Below are positions 40,159 through 51,602 of a DNA stretch of 64,000 bases, in pieces (position 1 is the stretch's first letter; the number at the start of each line of letters is the position of its first letter). The position numbers and the translations under genes were made by a program. The notes beneath the pieces were generated by a model that saw only the letters and a list, made by a program, of their open reading frames with translations, was not told where the DNA came from and ran no database searches. Source of the stretch: Brucella sp. 21LCYQ03 (GTDB lineage: Bacteria > Pseudomonadota > Alphaproteobacteria > Rhizobiales > Rhizobiaceae); the NCBI RefSeq assembly GCF_023554105.1, contig NZ_JAMJWE010000014.1:1-64000 (forward strand). The letters run 5' to 3'.

Positions 40159-42521
40159 TTGCGACCTTTTCTTTTTGAGCGCGAAATGCCTGCTGGCTTT
40201 CCTGTGCGCCCGCGCATTCCCTTGGTTGCCTTATGATGCGAACGCGTCGACATCGGCAGGGAGTGCGGTTCCGAAACCATCTCAAAACGAAGCGCACCCG
40301 CGACAGGGAGCGCTTCCACAAGCTTCACCGTAACTGTATCGCCGAGCCGGAAGCCTTTTCCGCTTCTTTCACCAGCGATTGCGTGGTTTGCTTCATCATA
40401 CAGATAGTATTCATTGCCCAAAGTTGAAATGGGCACAAGTCCATCCGCGCCATATGTCGCAAGCGAAACGAAAAGTCCGGCTCTCGTAACGCCAGTAACA
40501 CGGCCCTCATATTCATCGCCAAGATGCGCTGCGAGGAAATGCGCAATCAGGCGGTCAACGGTTTCGCGCTCGGCCAGCATGGCGCGGCGTTCGGTTGAGG
40601 AAATAAGTGCCGCTATTTCTACGAGCTGCGCCTCTTCAGCCGTGGTCAGGCCGTCATTTCCAAGTCCGAGAGCCTTTACCAAAGCGCGATGCACGATCAG
40701 ATCGGCGTAGCGACGGATTGGCGATGTGAAATGCGCATATTTGTGGAGATGCAGACCAAAATGCCCGATATTATCGGGGCTATAAATAGCCTGGCTTTGC
40801 GTGCGCAACACAACCTGATTGACCAAATCCTGATGGTCGGTGCCCTCGACTGCTTCCAGAATACGATTGAACTGGCCCGGCCTGAGTTCGGCACCTTTGG
40901 CGAGGTTCATATCAAGCGTACGCAGAAATTCGCGCAGCGATTCCTGTTTGGCAAGCGCTGGTGCATCATGGATACGGAATATGAGCGGCTGGCGTTTCGC
41001 TTCCAGAACTTCTGCCGCAGCCACGTTGGCTTGAATCATAAACTCTTCAATGAGCTTATGTGCATCCAGCCGTTCCGGCACGACGACCTTTTCGACCTTG
41101 CCATCAGGCGCGAGGATAATTTTCTTTTCCGGCAGATCCAGCTCAAGCGGCTCACGTGCATCACGTCCGCGTTTAAGTGCTGCATAAGCGGCCCAAAGCG
41201 GCTTGAGGATGCTATCGAGGATAGGTGCGGTCTTCTCGTCCGTTGCACCGTCAATCGCTGCCTGTGCCTGCTGATAGGAAAGTTTGGCGTGTGAACGCAT
41301 CAGAATGCGATGGAACTTATGCGACTTCTTATGACCGTTTGCGTCAAACACCATCCGCACAGCAAGCGCTGGGCGGTCTTCCAGTTCACGCAATGAACAC
41401 AAATCGTTGGAAATGCGTTCCGGCAGCATCGGCACGACCCGATCTGGGAAATAAACTGAATTGCCGCGCTTTAATGCCTCGCGATCAAGAGCAGAGCCGG
41501 GGCGAATGTAAGCCGCAACATCAGCAATCGCGACAACAGCGATAAAGCCGCCGAGATTCTTGGGATCCGTATCCGGCTCCGCATAAACCGCATCATCGTG
41601 GTCTTTTGCATCTGCTGGGTCGATGGTGAGCAATGGCGTTTCGCGCCAGTCTTCTCGCCCGTCAAGCGTTGCGGGCTTTGCAGCCGCTGCTTCGCGCAGA
41701 ATTTCCTCAGGGAAGATATGCGGGATTTCATGCTCATGAATAGCGATCATAGACAGCGCTTTTTCACTGTCTACGGAACCAACGACCTGACGCACTTTGC
41801 CCGATGGCAGACCATAGCGGCGCGACGACAGAAGTTCCACTTCGACAAGGTCACCACTTTTGGCATCTTGCAGCGATTGCGGGTCGAGCTGCACTTCTGG
41901 CCGCTTGCGATTGACCGGCTCAAGCCGCCATTCGCCATTGCTCAGTTTGCGCAAAACGCCGAGCACGGCATTGTTGTTCTGTTCAAGAACCTTGATGACA
42001 CGCGCCGAATATTCCGGGCCGTCATGCTCTTTGCTGCGGAAAATTTTTGCCAACACGCGATCACCGACGCCCACAACCGGGCCATCGGTGGTTTTGTTCA
42101 AGCGTGTGCGACGGATCAGAACGACGGGTGGCTTGCCATATTCTGCCTCGTCCCAATCGACAGGACTTGCAACGAGACCACCTTCTTTATCGCGACCAGT
42201 GATGTTCAAGCTGGCAATCGGCGGCAATGAACCCGGACGAGACAAGCGGCGATCACGTTTTTGGACCAAGCCTTCATCGCTCAATTCACGCAACAGGTCT
42301 TTGAGATAAACCCGCGCATCACCCTTGATATTAAACGCCTTAGCCAATTCGCGCTTGCCTGCACGGTCGGGATTTTCCTCGATAAATTTGAGGACTTCCT
42401 CGCGCGTTGGCAGATAAGCAATCGGGTCGGCTGATTTGGCCTCATTCAATTTCGCTGTTGCTGCACGCCGTTCGGTCCGTGCGGATCGTCCGGTATCGGG
42501 TTTGGGAAAACGACGTGCCAA
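40155..42521 (-). CDS. rnr: Ribonuclease R
   Basis: 788 residues. A helical winged N-terminus (EENPDRAGKRELAKAFNIKG) and cold-shock domains precede the RNB catalytic core with LLTIDPADAKDHDDAVYAEP near 297, holding the four metal-binding Asp. A C-terminal S1 domain (YEGRVTGVTRAGLFVSL) and a basic tail rich in Lys/Arg follow. It degrades structured RNA 3' to 5'. The gene lies three bases after topA and is coupled to DUF983. Confidence 0.95.
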   Translation of the reverse strand: MARRFPKPDTGRSARTERRAATAKLNEAKSADPIAYLPTREEVLKFIEENPDRAGKRELAKAFNIKGDARVYLKDLLRELSDEGLVQKRDRRLSRPGSLPPIASLNITGRDKEGGLVASPVDWDEAEYGKPPVVLIRRTRLNKTTDGPVVGVGDRVLAKIFRSKEHDGPEYSARVIKVLEQNNNAVLGVLRKLSNGEWRLEPVNRKRPEVQLDPQSLQDAKSGDLVEVELLSSRRYGLPSGKVRQVVGSVDSEKALSMIAIHEHEIPHIFPEEILREAAAAKPATLDGREDWRETPLLTIDPADAKDHDDAVYAEPDTDPKNLGGFIAVVAIADVAAYIRPGSALDREALKRGNSVYFPDRVVPMLPERISNDLCSLRELEDRPALAVRMVFDANGHKKSHKFHRILMRSHAKLSYQQAQAAIDGATDEKTAPILDSILKPLWAAYAALKRGRDAREPLELDLPEKKIILAPDGKVEKVVVPERLDAHKLIEEFMIQANVAAAEVLEAKRQPLIFRIHDAPALAKQESLREFLRTLDMNLAKGAELRPGQFNRILEAVEGTDHQDLVNQVVLRTQSQAIYSPDNIGHFGLHLHKYAHFTSPIRRYADLIVHRALVKALGLGNDGLTTAEEAQLVEIAALISSTERRAMLAERETVDRLIAHFLAAHLGDEYEGRVTGVTRAGLFVSLATYGADGLVPISTLGNEYYLYDEANHAIAGERSGKGFRLGDTVTVKLVEALPVAGALRFEMVSEPHSLPMSTRSHHKATKGMRGRTGKPAGISRSKRKGRK

Positions 42522-42524
42522 TTC

Positions 42525-45179
42525 TTACTCCTCTGCCGGCTTCGATTTTGCTTTGGAAGCGGCTGTTTTCTTCGCTGCAGCCTTTTTAGCAGCAGCTTTT
42601 TTCGGCGCGGCTTTCTTCTCGCCGTCTGCTGATTTAGCGGCTGATTTGCGAGCAGGAGCCTTCTTGGTCTTGGTACTGCCAGCCTTTGCGGTAATCAGAA
42701 CCAAGGCTTCTTCCAAGGTCACACTCGCCGGGTCTTGACCCTTTGGAAGCGTTGCATTGACCTTGCCCCAGTTCACATATGGACCGTAGCGACCGTCGCG
42801 GACAGTGATTGAACCGCCATCCGGGTGATCGCCAAGTGTTGCAAGTGCTGCAGGTGTTGAACGGCCACGACCGCCGCCATTGGCCTTTTTATCCGCAAGT
42901 ACAGCAACAGCACGGTTCAAGCCAACAGAGAAGACTTCTTCTGCGTTTTCAAGGTTCGCGAATGTTCCGTCATGGCTGACATAAGGACCATAGCGGCCAA
43001 TGCCTGCAGAGATCATCTTACCGGTTTCAGGATGCTGTCCAACATCACGTGGCAGTGACAGAAGGGCAATCGCCTTTTCATGATCAACGGTATCAAGCGA
43101 CCAACCCTTTGGCAGACTGGCGCGCTTTGCTTCCTTGCCTTCGCCACGCTGAATATATGGACCAAAGCGCCCACTGCGCGCGGTGATTTCTTCGCCGGTG
43201 AAAGGATCCTTGCCGAGTGACTTTGGCTCATCTGAAGCTGCAGCTTCACCATTGCCATCGCCACTCAACTGACGCGTGAACTTGCACTCAGGATAATTCG
43301 AGCAGCCAACGAATGCACCATATTTGCCAAGCTTCAGTGATAGCTGACCGGTGCCACACGTTGGGCACGAGCGGGGGTCGCTTCCGTCTCCACGATCAGG
43401 GAAGGCGAGCGGTGCGAGCTCTTCATTGAGCGCATCAAGAACATTGGTAACGCGCAGCTCTTTGATATCATCGATTGAGCCGGAGAAATCGCGCCAGAAA
43501 TCGCGCAGAACGTCTTTCCATAGCAGCTTGCCGTCAGAAATTAGATCGAGCTTTTCTTCGAGATCAGCAGTGAAATCATATTCCACATAACGCTTGAAGA
43601 AGCTTTCAAGGAACGACGTTACCAAACGACCTTTCGGGTCAGGTGTCAGCTTGCGCTTGTCGATAGTGATGTATTCGCGGTCGCGAAGCGTTGCGAGTGT
43701 CGCGGCATAGGTCGATGGACGCCCAATGCCCAATTCTTCCATCTTCTTGATAAGCGAAGCTTCAGAATAACGCGGCGGTGGTTCTGTCGAATGCTGTGTG
43801 GCATCGATTTTTTCGCGTGCAATTGCTTCGCCAGAACGGATTTCAGGCAGCTTTGCGCTGTCTTCATCCTCGTCTTCTTCCTCACGGTGATCCGTATAGG
43901 CAGCGAGAAAGCCGTCGAATTTTGTTACCGAACCATTTGCGCGCAGCATGGCTGATTTCGCGCCGTTGGTGGCTTCGATGTCAGCTGTGGTGCGTTCAAT
44001 GTCTGCTGCCTGCATCTGGCTGGCGATGGTGCGCTTCCAGATCAGTTCGTAAAGGCGAGCCTGATCTTCATCCAGGAATCGGCGCATCTCTTTGGGATGG
44101 CGCGAGAAATCCGTTGGGCGGATTGCTTCGTGCGCTTCCTGTGCATTCTTGGCCTTGCTGGAGTAATAGCGCGGCTTTTCCGGCACGTAATTCGGGCCGA
44201 AGTTTTTACCAATCGTGTCACGCGCCGCGTTGATCGCTTCTGGTGCGATCTGCACACCGTCAGTACGCATATAAGTGATCAAACCGGCAGTTTCGCCGCC
44301 AATATCGACACCTTCATAAAGACGCTGGGCGATCTGCATCGTGCGAGATGCCGAAAAACCGAGCTGGCCCGATGCGGCCTGCTGGAGCGTTGAGGTGGTG
44401 AATGGAGGGCCGGGATTGCGCTTGGTTGGCTTTGCTTCGACAGAGACAGCCTTAAAGCTTGCGCCTTCCAGCATCGTGCGAATTGCCGTTGCTTGCTCTT
44501 CATTCTTAATGTCGAGCTTACCGAGTTTTTTGCCGTCAACTGCCGTAAGGCGTGCGGTAAAAGCATCATTGCGCGGCGTTTTCAACGAAGCGGCGATGTT
44601 CCAGTATTCTTCACGAATGAAGCGTTCGATCTCAGATTCGCGGTCACAGACGAGACGCAGTGCAACCGACTGAACACGTCCAGCGGAACGCGCGCCCGGC
44701 AGCTTACGCCAAAGAACCGGCGATAGATTGAAACCCACCAGATAATCCAGTGCACGGCGCGCCAGATACGCATCGACCAACGGTACGTCGAGATCACGCG
44801 GATTGGCGATAGCATCGAGAACGGATTTCTTGGTGATCGCGTTGAACGCAACACGCTTGACTGTTTTGCCTTTAAGTGCCTTTTTCTGGTTCAGAACTTC
44901 CAACACGTGCCACGAAATAGCCTCGCCTTCGCGATCCGGATCGGTTGCAAGAAACAATGCGTCGCTGTCTTTCAGCGCTTTGATAATATCCGCCAGACGT
45001 TTGGAAGAATTGCCATCCACTTCCCATGACATAGCAAAGTCTTCATCCGGGCGAACTGAACCATCCTTAGCTGGCAGATCGCGCACGTGACCGAACGAGG
45101 CCAGAACCGTATAGTTCGAGCCAAGATATTTATTGATGGTTTTTGCCTTTGCAGGCGATTCTACGACGACAACATTCAT
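42525..45179 (-). CDS. topA: DNA topoisomerase I
   Basis: 884 residues. TOPRIM domain begins MNVVVVESPAKAKTINKYLG with the DPDREGEAISWHV acidic motif. The active-site tyrosine is in GLITYMRTDGVQIAPEA near 305. A zinc-ribbon domain (CPTCGTGQLSLKLGKYGAFV, then CSNYPECKF) and several carboxy-terminal repeats of the G.YGPYV type follow (GRFGPYIQRGE, GRYGPYVSHDG, GRYGPYVNWG), and then an Ala/Lys-rich tail. It relaxes negative supercoils. Upstream of dprA in reading direction of the locus would be normal; here dprA-plsY precede it on the same strand. Confidence 0.96.
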   Translation of the reverse strand: MNVVVVESPAKAKTINKYLGSNYTVLASFGHVRDLPAKDGSVRPDEDFAMSWEVDGNSSKRLADIIKALKDSDALFLATDPDREGEAISWHVLEVLNQKKALKGKTVKRVAFNAITKKSVLDAIANPRDLDVPLVDAYLARRALDYLVGFNLSPVLWRKLPGARSAGRVQSVALRLVCDRESEIERFIREEYWNIAASLKTPRNDAFTARLTAVDGKKLGKLDIKNEEQATAIRTMLEGASFKAVSVEAKPTKRNPGPPFTTSTLQQAASGQLGFSASRTMQIAQRLYEGVDIGGETAGLITYMRTDGVQIAPEAINAARDTIGKNFGPNYVPEKPRYYSSKAKNAQEAHEAIRPTDFSRHPKEMRRFLDEDQARLYELIWKRTIASQMQAADIERTTADIEATNGAKSAMLRANGSVTKFDGFLAAYTDHREEEDEDEDSAKLPEIRSGEAIAREKIDATQHSTEPPPRYSEASLIKKMEELGIGRPSTYAATLATLRDREYITIDKRKLTPDPKGRLVTSFLESFFKRYVEYDFTADLEEKLDLISDGKLLWKDVLRDFWRDFSGSIDDIKELRVTNVLDALNEELAPLAFPDRGDGSDPRSCPTCGTGQLSLKLGKYGAFVGCSNYPECKFTRQLSGDGNGEAAASDEPKSLGKDPFTGEEITARSGRFGPYIQRGEGKEAKRASLPKGWSLDTVDHEKAIALLSLPRDVGQHPETGKMISAGIGRYGPYVSHDGTFANLENAEEVFSVGLNRAVAVLADKKANGGGRGRSTPAALATLGDHPDGGSITVRDGRYGPYVNWGKVNATLPKGQDPASVTLEEALVLITAKAGSTKTKKAPARKSAAKSADGEKKAAPKKAAAKKAAAKKTAASKAKSKPAEE

Positions 45180-45426
45180 TAAAGCAGCCCAGATTCGCGA
45201 TCTTCACAGGCAAAATGCCAATTCATCGCGTTCAAATTATTGCCATTCACATGAACAGCGGTTTGCGTTTGGTCAAGAGCGACATGCGAAAAATCGCTAA
45301 ATACAACCTGAGATAGTTATTGAAAGAAATAAACGTTATGGTAGTATTGCGTGGGGTATGCCCAAAGGCATGAGCCAAACGGGCGATTTTAGTAGGGAGA
45401 TTGCAGAAGGATTTTTAGGAGAAGTA

Positions 45427-45612
45427 ATGGTGCATCAGGTGGCAACACGCAGAGAGATACTTACATATATTGAAAAAATGCTTGGAGAGTTAATCGCCAT
45501 GGCAAAAAACACCGATCAGCAGATGCTTGTCTATATGATGGATATGGCATTGCTTGAGGCAAAAGAACACCGCAACTTGCGAAAATCTGCAGAAAAAACA
45601 TATACTTATTAA
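45427..45612 (+). CDS. Small hypothetical protein, helical
   Basis: 61 residues from ATG 45427, which has a good AGGAGAAGTA site; the longer frame from 45358 is possible (GGGG before it). Rich in Met, Leu and Glu, one long amphipathic helix: REILTYIEKMLGELIAMAKN and QQMLVYMMDMALLEAKEH. No domain recognised. It lies between the divergent topA and the convergent dprA. Small helical proteins of this look are conserved in Brucellaceae, which I infer from pattern only. Confidence 0.5.
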   Translation: MVHQVATRREILTYIEKMLGELIAMAKNTDQQMLVYMMDMALLEAKEHRNLRKSAEKTYTY

Positions 45613-46766
45613 GGCGCGAGCGCCACTTGATTGCCGGGATAGCGTAAAAGCCGCCCGGCAAGATCAAGCTCTAGCAGAATAAGTTGCGCACTGCTGGCAT
45701 CAAGGCTGGTGTGTCGCACAAGAGTATCCACATCAATTGGGACGACACTCAATGCATCAAGCAGAATGTCGCGTTGTTCGTCGGTAGTGATTGCATGAGG
45801 CGGTTCTGGCGGCTCGTCAAATTGTTTAAGAAGGTCCGGTTGATCTTCGTCACTGTGAATTACTTCTCGACCTATCAGTGGGTTTAAGGCTTCAATAACG
45901 TCATCGGCATTCGTGACGAGTGTGGCCCCTTGTTTCAGCAGTGAATTGGTTCCGCGTGCGCGGGGATCAAGCGGTGAGCCGGGTACGGCAAACACCGTAC
46001 GGCCCATTTCACCTGCCATACGTGCGCTGATAAGCGAACCTGAGCGTTCTGCTGCTTCGACGACGATCAGTCCGAGTGATAGCCCTGCAATGATGCGGTT
46101 ACGGCGTGGGAAATCGCGTGAGCGTGGTTCTGCACCCATCGGCATTTCAGTAATCAATGCGCTCTCATGTTCCGGTATTGCGCGATAGATGGGTAGGTTT
46201 TCCGGTGGATAGGGTCGATCAAGGCCGCCTGCCAGCACAGCGACAGTTCCGCTCGTTAAACTTGCCTTGTGTGCCGCAGCATCAATGCCGCGTGCAAGAC
46301 CTGAAATGATTGCAAAGCCTGCGTCTCCCAGATCCCGTGCCAGCCTCTCCGTGAAGCGGGCACCGACAACGGATGCATTGCGTGAGCCAACAATTGCAAC
46401 GGGCGGCTTGCGAAAGACATCTGGATTGCCCTTTAAGATGACAAGCGGCGGTGGTGCTTCGCAGTTTTTCAGCTGCTGTGGGTAATCCGGCTCGCCCATG
46501 CCGACAAGCCGCGCACCCATGCGCGCAATCGCTTCAATCTCGCGTTCGGCATCTTCAAGCGGCGTAACACGGACGGGTTTTGAACCGCCGCCACGTATAT
46601 TAAGATCAGGAAGCCGTTCTATGGCACTGGCCGCAGAGCCACAAAACATGATGAGATCGCGAAACGCGACGGGTCCGATATTTTCAGTGCGAATGAGACG
46701 CAGCCAATTGAGCCGCTGCTGGTCTGAGAGGTGAATTCCGTGTTTTGAATTCGCGCTCTGATTCAT
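45609..46766 (-). CDS. dprA: DNA processing protein DprA
   Basis: 385 residues. The Rossmann-like core contains [20 protein letters not shown] and [38 protein letters not shown], and [15 protein letters not shown], the DprA/Smf signatures. A C-terminal winged-helix domain follows ([20 protein letters not shown]). It loads RecA on incoming single-stranded DNA in natural transformation and is widespread in non-competent bacteria. Its last bases overlap the small plus-strand ORF at 45427-45612, and its start overlaps plsY's stop. Confidence 0.95.
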   Translation of the reverse strand: MNQSANSKHGIHLSDQQRLNWLRLIRTENIGPVAFRDLIMFCGSAASAIERLPDLNIRGGGSKPVRVTPLEDAEREIEAIARMGARLVGMGEPDYPQQLKNCEAPPPLVILKGNPDVFRKPPVAIVGSRNASVVGARFTERLARDLGDAGFAIISGLARGIDAAAHKASLTSGTVAVLAGGLDRPYPPENLPIYRAIPEHESALITEMPMGAEPRSRDFPRRNRIIAGLSLGLIVVEAAERSGSLISARMAGEMGRTVFAVPGSPLDPRARGTNSLLKQGATLVTNADDVIEALNPLIGREVIHSDEDQPDLLKQFDEPPEPPHAITTDEQRDILLDALSVVPIDVDTLVRHTSLDASSAQLILLELDLAGRLLRYPGNQVALAP

Positions 46767-47368
46767 CCCTTTTTGCCAATCTTGCTTTCAGTTCCGCTGA
46801 GAAGGCGTGAAATATTGGCATGGTGTTTGATGAAGATGATAATCGTCAGAATTGCAAACAGTGTCGCAATCGCCAGATCACCGCGCACATAAAGCGCGAT
46901 TGGGACAATGAGGCTGGCCACAAGTGCAGACAGCGACGAATAGCGGGTAAGAAGGGCAGTGACGATCCAGGCTGCGATGAAAATCAGTGCGCTTGGCCAT
47001 GCGAGGCCGAGCAAAATACCGAGATATGTCGCGACGCCTTTGCCACCTTTAAAGCCGATCCAGACCGGAAATAAATGGCCAATAAAGGCACCAAAACCGG
47101 CAGCAATGGCCGCATCCTGACCGAATTTTGAGGCAATGAGGACAGCTGCTGTGCCTTTCAGTGCATCAAGAATGAGAGTTGCTGCGGCGAGCTTCTTGTT
47201 TCCGGTACGCAAAACATTGGTTGCGCCAATGTTGCCCGAGCCGATTGAACGTACATCGCCAAGTCCTGCAAGCCGCGTCAGGATAAGTCCAAAGGGAATG
47301 GAACCAAGGATATAGCCGAATATCAGCGTGCCGAGTGTCACCAAATTGATAAGACCTGCGTCGGCCAT
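46763..47368 (-). CDS. plsY: Acyl-phosphate glycerol-3-phosphate acyltransferase PlsY
   Basis: About 201 residues from ATG 47368, preceded by GGGGAG; ATG 47380 possible. Five membrane segments; the three catalytic loop motifs are visible: [14 protein letters not shown] near 42, [14 protein letters not shown] near 95-107 and a later [16 protein letters not shown] containing the last conserved HxxN. It transfers acyl from acyl-phosphate to glycerol-3-phosphate in phospholipid synthesis, with PlsX. It is followed immediately by dprA (ATGA overlap). Confidence 0.95.
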   Translation of the reverse strand: MADAGLINLVTLGTLIFGYILGSIPFGLILTRLAGLGDVRSIGSGNIGATNVLRTGNKKLAAATLILDALKGTAAVLIASKFGQDAAIAAGFGAFIGHLFPVWIGFKGGKGVATYLGILLGLAWPSALIFIAAWIVTALLTRYSSLSALVASLIVPIALYVRGDLAIATLFAILTIIIFIKHHANISRLLSGTESKIGKKG

Positions 47369-47407
47369 GGAACTCCCCATATCTTCTTTATGAAATCAGT
47401 TGAGAAG

Positions 47408-47485
47408 AAAAGCCGCCTAAAATCAAGACGGCTTTTCAAAATTTGTGAGAGCATCAAGAAAAGCCTAAGGCATTATTCTTGATGC
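47408..47485. terminator. Two hairpins between pyrC' and plsY
   Basis: AAAAGCCG (47408-47415) with CGGCTTTT (47429-47436), and GCATCAAGAA (47451-47460) with TTCTTGATGC (47476-47485). The second lies directly after the pyrC' stop and the first further on; either can end the pyrBC' transcript before plsY. Confidence 0.6.
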
Positions 47486-47499
47486 TTATTTAGTGAATG

Positions 47500-48786
47500 C
47501 TAAGCCGTATAAACGGTTTTCCCGCCAACGATCGTGCGGTTAACACGGCCCTGGAAGCGGGCACCTTCAAAACAGCTGTTTTTTGAGCGCGAATGCAGGT
47601 CTTCTTCGCGAACCACCCAAGGCTCATCGAGATCAACAATCGCAAGATCAGCTTTTGCGCCGGGCTTCAGTGTGCCAGCATCCAGACCGAATATACGGGC
47701 AGGAGCAGTTGAAAGTACTTCCACCAGACGAAGCAATGGAATGCTATCATTGTGGTGAAGCCGGAGAGCCGCTGCCAGCAGTGTTTCCAGTCCAATCGCG
47801 CCAGCTTCCGCATCTGCAAAAGGCAGGCGCTTGGTGTCTACGTCCTGCGGATCATGTGCCGAGACCACAATGTCGATGGTACCGTTTTTGACGGCTTCAA
47901 CCATTGCCAGCCGATCCTGCTCGCTGCGCAAAGGTGGCGACAGACGGAAGAAAGTACGGAACTCACCAATGTCGTTTTCATTGAGCGACAGATGATTGAT
48001 CGAAATACCAGCGGTAACATTTGCGCCGTGCTCTTTTGAACGCTTGAGCGCATCGGCAGACATGGCACAGGAAATCTGTGCTGCGTGATATTTACTGCGG
48101 GTGAGCGCAGCCAAACGCAGATCGCGTTCCAGTGGAATCACTTCCGCTTCACGCGGACTTCCCGAAAGTCCAAGCCAGCTCGCAAACAAGCCTTCATTCA
48201 TCACGCCATTGGCACCGAGATAAGGATCGCGGGTTTCACAGGCAAGCACGGCATCAAAATCGCGCGCATAGGTGAGAGCGCGGCGCATCAGCTGTGTGTT
48301 GGCAATCGTGTGGCGACCTTCGGTAAAAGCAACCGCACCTGCATCGAGAAGCAGGCCGATTTCCGTCATTTCCTCGCCGTGCAAGCCTTTTGTAATGGCT
48401 GCTGCGGGATGCACATTGACGATGGCCGTGTCGCGCGCTGTGCGCTTGACGAACTCAACCAAGGCCACATCATCGATAACCGGATCAGTATCCGGCATCA
48501 TGATGATCGAGGTTACACCGCCGGCTGCTGCGGCTTGACTGGCCGATGCAATGGTTTCGCGGTGTTCCGCGCCTGGTTCACCAACAAAGACGCGGGAATC
48601 AACCAAGCCCGGCAGAATAGCCATGCCATTCAAGTTGATGACTTCAGCGCCTTCAGGCGTACCCTGATTGCGGACAACAGCGCCGCTGGCGACGATTTTA
48701 TCGTCTTTGATCAGCAGGCTTCCAACTTCATCGAGTCCGCGTGACGGATCAATGATGCGGGCGTTTTCAAAAAGGATCGCACTCAT
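47500..48786 (-). CDS. pyrC': Non-catalytic dihydroorotase-like subunit PyrC' (partner of PyrB)
   Basis: 428 residues of the class I dihydroorotase fold, but the metal ligands are gone. The HxH box is [11 protein letters not shown] instead of DxHxHxR-EPG. The later His motif reads KYHAAQISC (Gln where active enzymes have His in HVS). The DHAPH motif reads VVSAHDPQD, losing the Asp. This is the pattern of the inactive PyrC' (PyrX) that completes the aspartate carbamoyltransferase holoenzyme in Pseudomonas. Its ATG overlaps the pyrB stop by four bases. The active dihydroorotase should be encoded elsewhere. Automatic annotation would call it dihydroorotase. Confidence 0.88.
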   Translation of the reverse strand: MSAILFENARIIDPSRGLDEVGSLLIKDDKIVASGAVVRNQGTPEGAEVINLNGMAILPGLVDSRVFVGEPGAEHRETIASASQAAAAGGVTSIIMMPDTDPVIDDVALVEFVKRTARDTAIVNVHPAAAITKGLHGEEMTEIGLLLDAGAVAFTEGRHTIANTQLMRRALTYARDFDAVLACETRDPYLGANGVMNEGLFASWLGLSGSPREAEVIPLERDLRLAALTRSKYHAAQISCAMSADALKRSKEHGANVTAGISINHLSLNENDIGEFRTFFRLSPPLRSEQDRLAMVEAVKNGTIDIVVSAHDPQDVDTKRLPFADAEAGAIGLETLLAAALRLHHNDSIPLLRLVEVLSTAPARIFGLDAGTLKPGAKADLAIVDLDEPWVVREEDLHSRSKNSCFEGARFQGRVNRTIVGGKTVYTA

Positions 48787-49751
48787 GCCCGTTCTCCTGC
48801 AATTTCTGCGCGGCGCGGATCGAGTAGGGCTTCCATAACCGCCATACGCACGGCAACACCCATTTCCACCTGCTGCTGGATCATGCTTTGCGGGCCGTCT
48901 GCCACATCAGATGCGATTTCGACACCGCGATTCATCGGGCCGGGATGCATGACAAGTGCATCAGGTCGTGCGAGTTTCAGCTTTTCTTTGTCGAGACCGT
49001 AGAAGCGGAAATATTCACGCACTGAAGGTACGAAGGAACCAGCCATACGCTCGCGCTGGAGGCGCAGCATCATGACGACATCAGCGTCTTTCAGGCCTTC
49101 TTCCATGGTGTTGTAAACTTCAACACTCATATCGGCGATGCCGGAAGGCAGCAGAGTTGAAGGGGCGACGACGCGAACACGCGCGCCAAGTGCATTGAGA
49201 AGCAGAATGTTGGAGCGCGCAACGCGCGAGTGAAGCACGTCGCCGCAAATGGCAACGATCAGGTTTCCGATGTCGCCCTTTGCGCGGCGGATGGTCAGCG
49301 CATCAAGTAGCGCCTGTGTCGGGTGCTCGTGAGCACCATCGCCCGCATTGACGACTGCACAGCCGACTTTTTGCGCGAGAAGTGCTGCAGCACCGGCAGA
49401 CGCATGGCGAATGACCAGAATGTCTGGCTGCATGGCGTTCAACGTCATCGCGGTGTCGATGAGCGTTTCGCCCTTCTTGACCGACGAATTGCCGACCGAC
49501 ATGTTCATCACGTCCGCGCCCAGCCGTTTTCCGGCGAGTTCGAACGATGATTGCGTTCGCGTCGATGCTTCAAAGAAGAGGTTGATCTGGGTGCGACCGC
49601 GCAGCACGGACTTTTTCTTCTCGGACTGTCGGGAGACAGCCACTTCCTGATCCGCAAGATCGAGAAGACAATTAATGTCCAGGGGCGATAGCCCCTTGAT
49701 GCCAAGCAGGTGGCGATGAGGGAAAATCGGTGAGACCGTTTGATTTGTCAT
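48783..49751 (-). CDS. pyrB: Aspartate carbamoyltransferase catalytic chain
   Basis: 322 residues. The carbamoyl-phosphate motif is [20 protein letters not shown] near 56-75, with [11 protein letters not shown] near 140 and the aspartate-side loop in [10 protein letters not shown]. It forms carbamoyl aspartate in pyrimidine synthesis. It is directly coupled to the inactive dihydroorotase homolog, with which it probably forms a dodecameric complex as in pseudomonads. Confidence 0.96.
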   Translation of the reverse strand: MTNQTVSPIFPHRHLLGIKGLSPLDINCLLDLADQEVAVSRQSEKKKSVLRGRTQINLFFEASTRTQSSFELAGKRLGADVMNMSVGNSSVKKGETLIDTAMTLNAMQPDILVIRHASAGAAALLAQKVGCAVVNAGDGAHEHPTQALLDALTIRRAKGDIGNLIVAICGDVLHSRVARSNILLLNALGARVRVVAPSTLLPSGIADMSVEVYNTMEEGLKDADVVMMLRLQRERMAGSFVPSVREYFRFYGLDKEKLKLARPDALVMHPGPMNRGVEIASDVADGPQSMIQQQVEMGVAVRMAVMEALLDPRRAEIAGERA

Positions 49752-49973
49752 GGCAAGTCACCCGTATAGAGCCGCAAGAACTGGACCGCAACCGCCCTTA
49801 TAATGGCTTTGGTCGATTCACAAAGAAAAACCTGTATTCTTTGGGCATAAAGCGGTGGGCTGTGTGAAAATGTTAGGAAATTACGATGCAAGAAAGCATA
49901 GAATGTTAAATCGCTGAGCCGCAAAAGGCTCACGAGCTGATTTTGAATTGAACAGAACCAAACGGATGAGCCT

Positions 49974-51602
49974 GTGAAAACGCACGAAGTCACCAACCAG
50001 ACACCGTCCATGACGGGCACAAATGCATATCTGGGCGATCCGCTTCTAATACAGATCGCAGCGCGTTTCCCAAAAGAACTGCATTCTGATCTGGAAAACA
50101 CCGGACGTTTCGTCATGTCTGCGGAAGCGCAGGATCTGGCGCGTCTTGCCAATACAGAACTGCCAAAGCTGCGCACGCATGATCGTCAGGGGCGTCGGGC
50201 CGATCTGGTGGAGTATCACCCCGCCTATCATGCGCTGATGCGCCGTTCGATTGCGCAGGGCCTTCATTGCTCGATATGGGAAGCCAATCCAGCTGAAGCC
50301 GGATGTCGCCATCAGGCGCGCGCCGCGCGTTTCTTCCTGACCGCACAGCTTGAGGCAGGGCATCTCTGCCCGCTGACCATGACCAATGCGTCGCTTGCTG
50401 CCGTCATGGCGTCACCTGATCTTTACAAGGAATGGTCGCCGCAGGTTTTGTCGCGCAAATATGATTCCTCGCAAAAGCCTGCCCTGCAGAAGCATGGCAT
50501 TACGCTTGGCATGGGCATGACCGAGAAGCAGGGCGGCACGGATGTTCGCGCCAATACAACTCGCGCCGAACGCAACGAAGACGGCACCTATACAATCAGT
50601 GGTCATAAGTGGTTTATGTCGGCTCCAATGTCGGATGCCTTTCTTGTGCTGGCACAGGCGGAAGAGGGGCTTTCCTGTTTCCTGCTGCCGCGTCTGACCA
50701 ATGAAGCGGCTGGAAACGGCTTCTTCTTCCAACGTCTCAAAGACAAACTCGGCAACAAATCCAATGCCTCCGCAGAAGTCGAGTTCGATGGCGCTATCGG
50801 TCATCTGATCGGAAATCCAGGCGAAGGCGTCAAAACCATCATGGATATGGTCACGCTGACGCGGCTTGATTGCGCGGTTGCCTCTGCTGGCCTGATGCGT
50901 TCGGGACTGGCTGAGGCCGTTCATCATGCACGTCATCGCGAGGTAGGTGGGCAAAAGCTCATTGAACAGCCGCTCATGAGCCGTGTTCTCGCTGATATGG
51001 CACTGGATGTGGCGGGTGCAACCGCACTTTCCATGCGTCTGGCGCGTGCTTTTGATATGGCTGCAAGTGATCGTGCGGAAGCTGCTTTCGCACGCTGCAT
51101 GACGCCGGTTGTTAAATATTGGGTCTGCAAGATCGCTCCGGCATTGCTCTATGAAGCGATGGAGTGCCTTGGCGGCAATGGCTATATTGAAGATGGCAAT
51201 CTTGCACGCGCTTATCGCGAAGCGCCGGTCAATGCGATCTGGGAAGGCTCGGGTAATGTCATGGCGCTCGATGTGGCGCGGGTGCTCTCACGCGCACCGG
51301 CGTTGTTCGATGAGGTTCTTGACTGGATTAGCGGGCAGTTGGGCGTACGCGGACAGGGTACGATTGATGTGTTGCAGGCGGCCTTGCAGTTGACCGAAAC
51401 CGATCAGGGCGTTGCGCGTTTGCTGACGGAGCAGCTTGCTTATGCTGCCGCCGCTGCAGAACTGCGCAATCTTGGTGCGGATGATGTGGCCGATGCCTTC
51501 ATCGAAACACGTCTTGGTGGGCAGTGGCGATCGACCTATGGCATGCTTGACGCACGTCATAATGCCAACCGGATATTGGATCAGCTTTATCCTGCGTCGT
51601 AA
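49974..51602 (+). CDS. AidB-like acyl-CoA dehydrogenase family protein
   Basis: 542 residues, acyl-CoA dehydrogenase fold with the longer C-terminal extension of AidB. Motifs are [20 protein letters not shown] in the middle domain and the signature [20 protein letters not shown] with [21 protein letters not shown]. coli AidB is induced in the adaptive response to alkylation, binds FAD and DNA, and has weak dehydrogenase activity; in Brucella AidB localises to new poles. Start ATG 49974. The last 16 bases overlap the convergent ruvX gene. The name AidB rests on the length and end motif. Confidence 0.87.
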   Translation: MKTHEVTNQTPSMTGTNAYLGDPLLIQIAARFPKELHSDLENTGRFVMSAEAQDLARLANTELPKLRTHDRQGRRADLVEYHPAYHALMRRSIAQGLHCSIWEANPAEAGCRHQARAARFFLTAQLEAGHLCPLTMTNASLAAVMASPDLYKEWSPQVLSRKYDSSQKPALQKHGITLGMGMTEKQGGTDVRANTTRAERNEDGTYTISGHKWFMSAPMSDAFLVLAQAEEGLSCFLLPRLTNEAAGNGFFFQRLKDKLGNKSNASAEVEFDGAIGHLIGNPGEGVKTIMDMVTLTRLDCAVASAGLMRSGLAEAVHHARHREVGGQKLIEQPLMSRVLADMALDVAGATALSMRLARAFDMAASDRAEAAFARCMTPVVKYWVCKIAPALLYEAMECLGGNGYIEDGNLARAYREAPVNAIWEGSGNVMALDVARVLSRAPALFDEVLDWISGQLGVRGQGTIDVLQAALQLTETDQGVARLLTEQLAYAAAAAELRNLGADDVADAFIETRLGGQWRSTYGMLDARHNANRILDQLYPAS

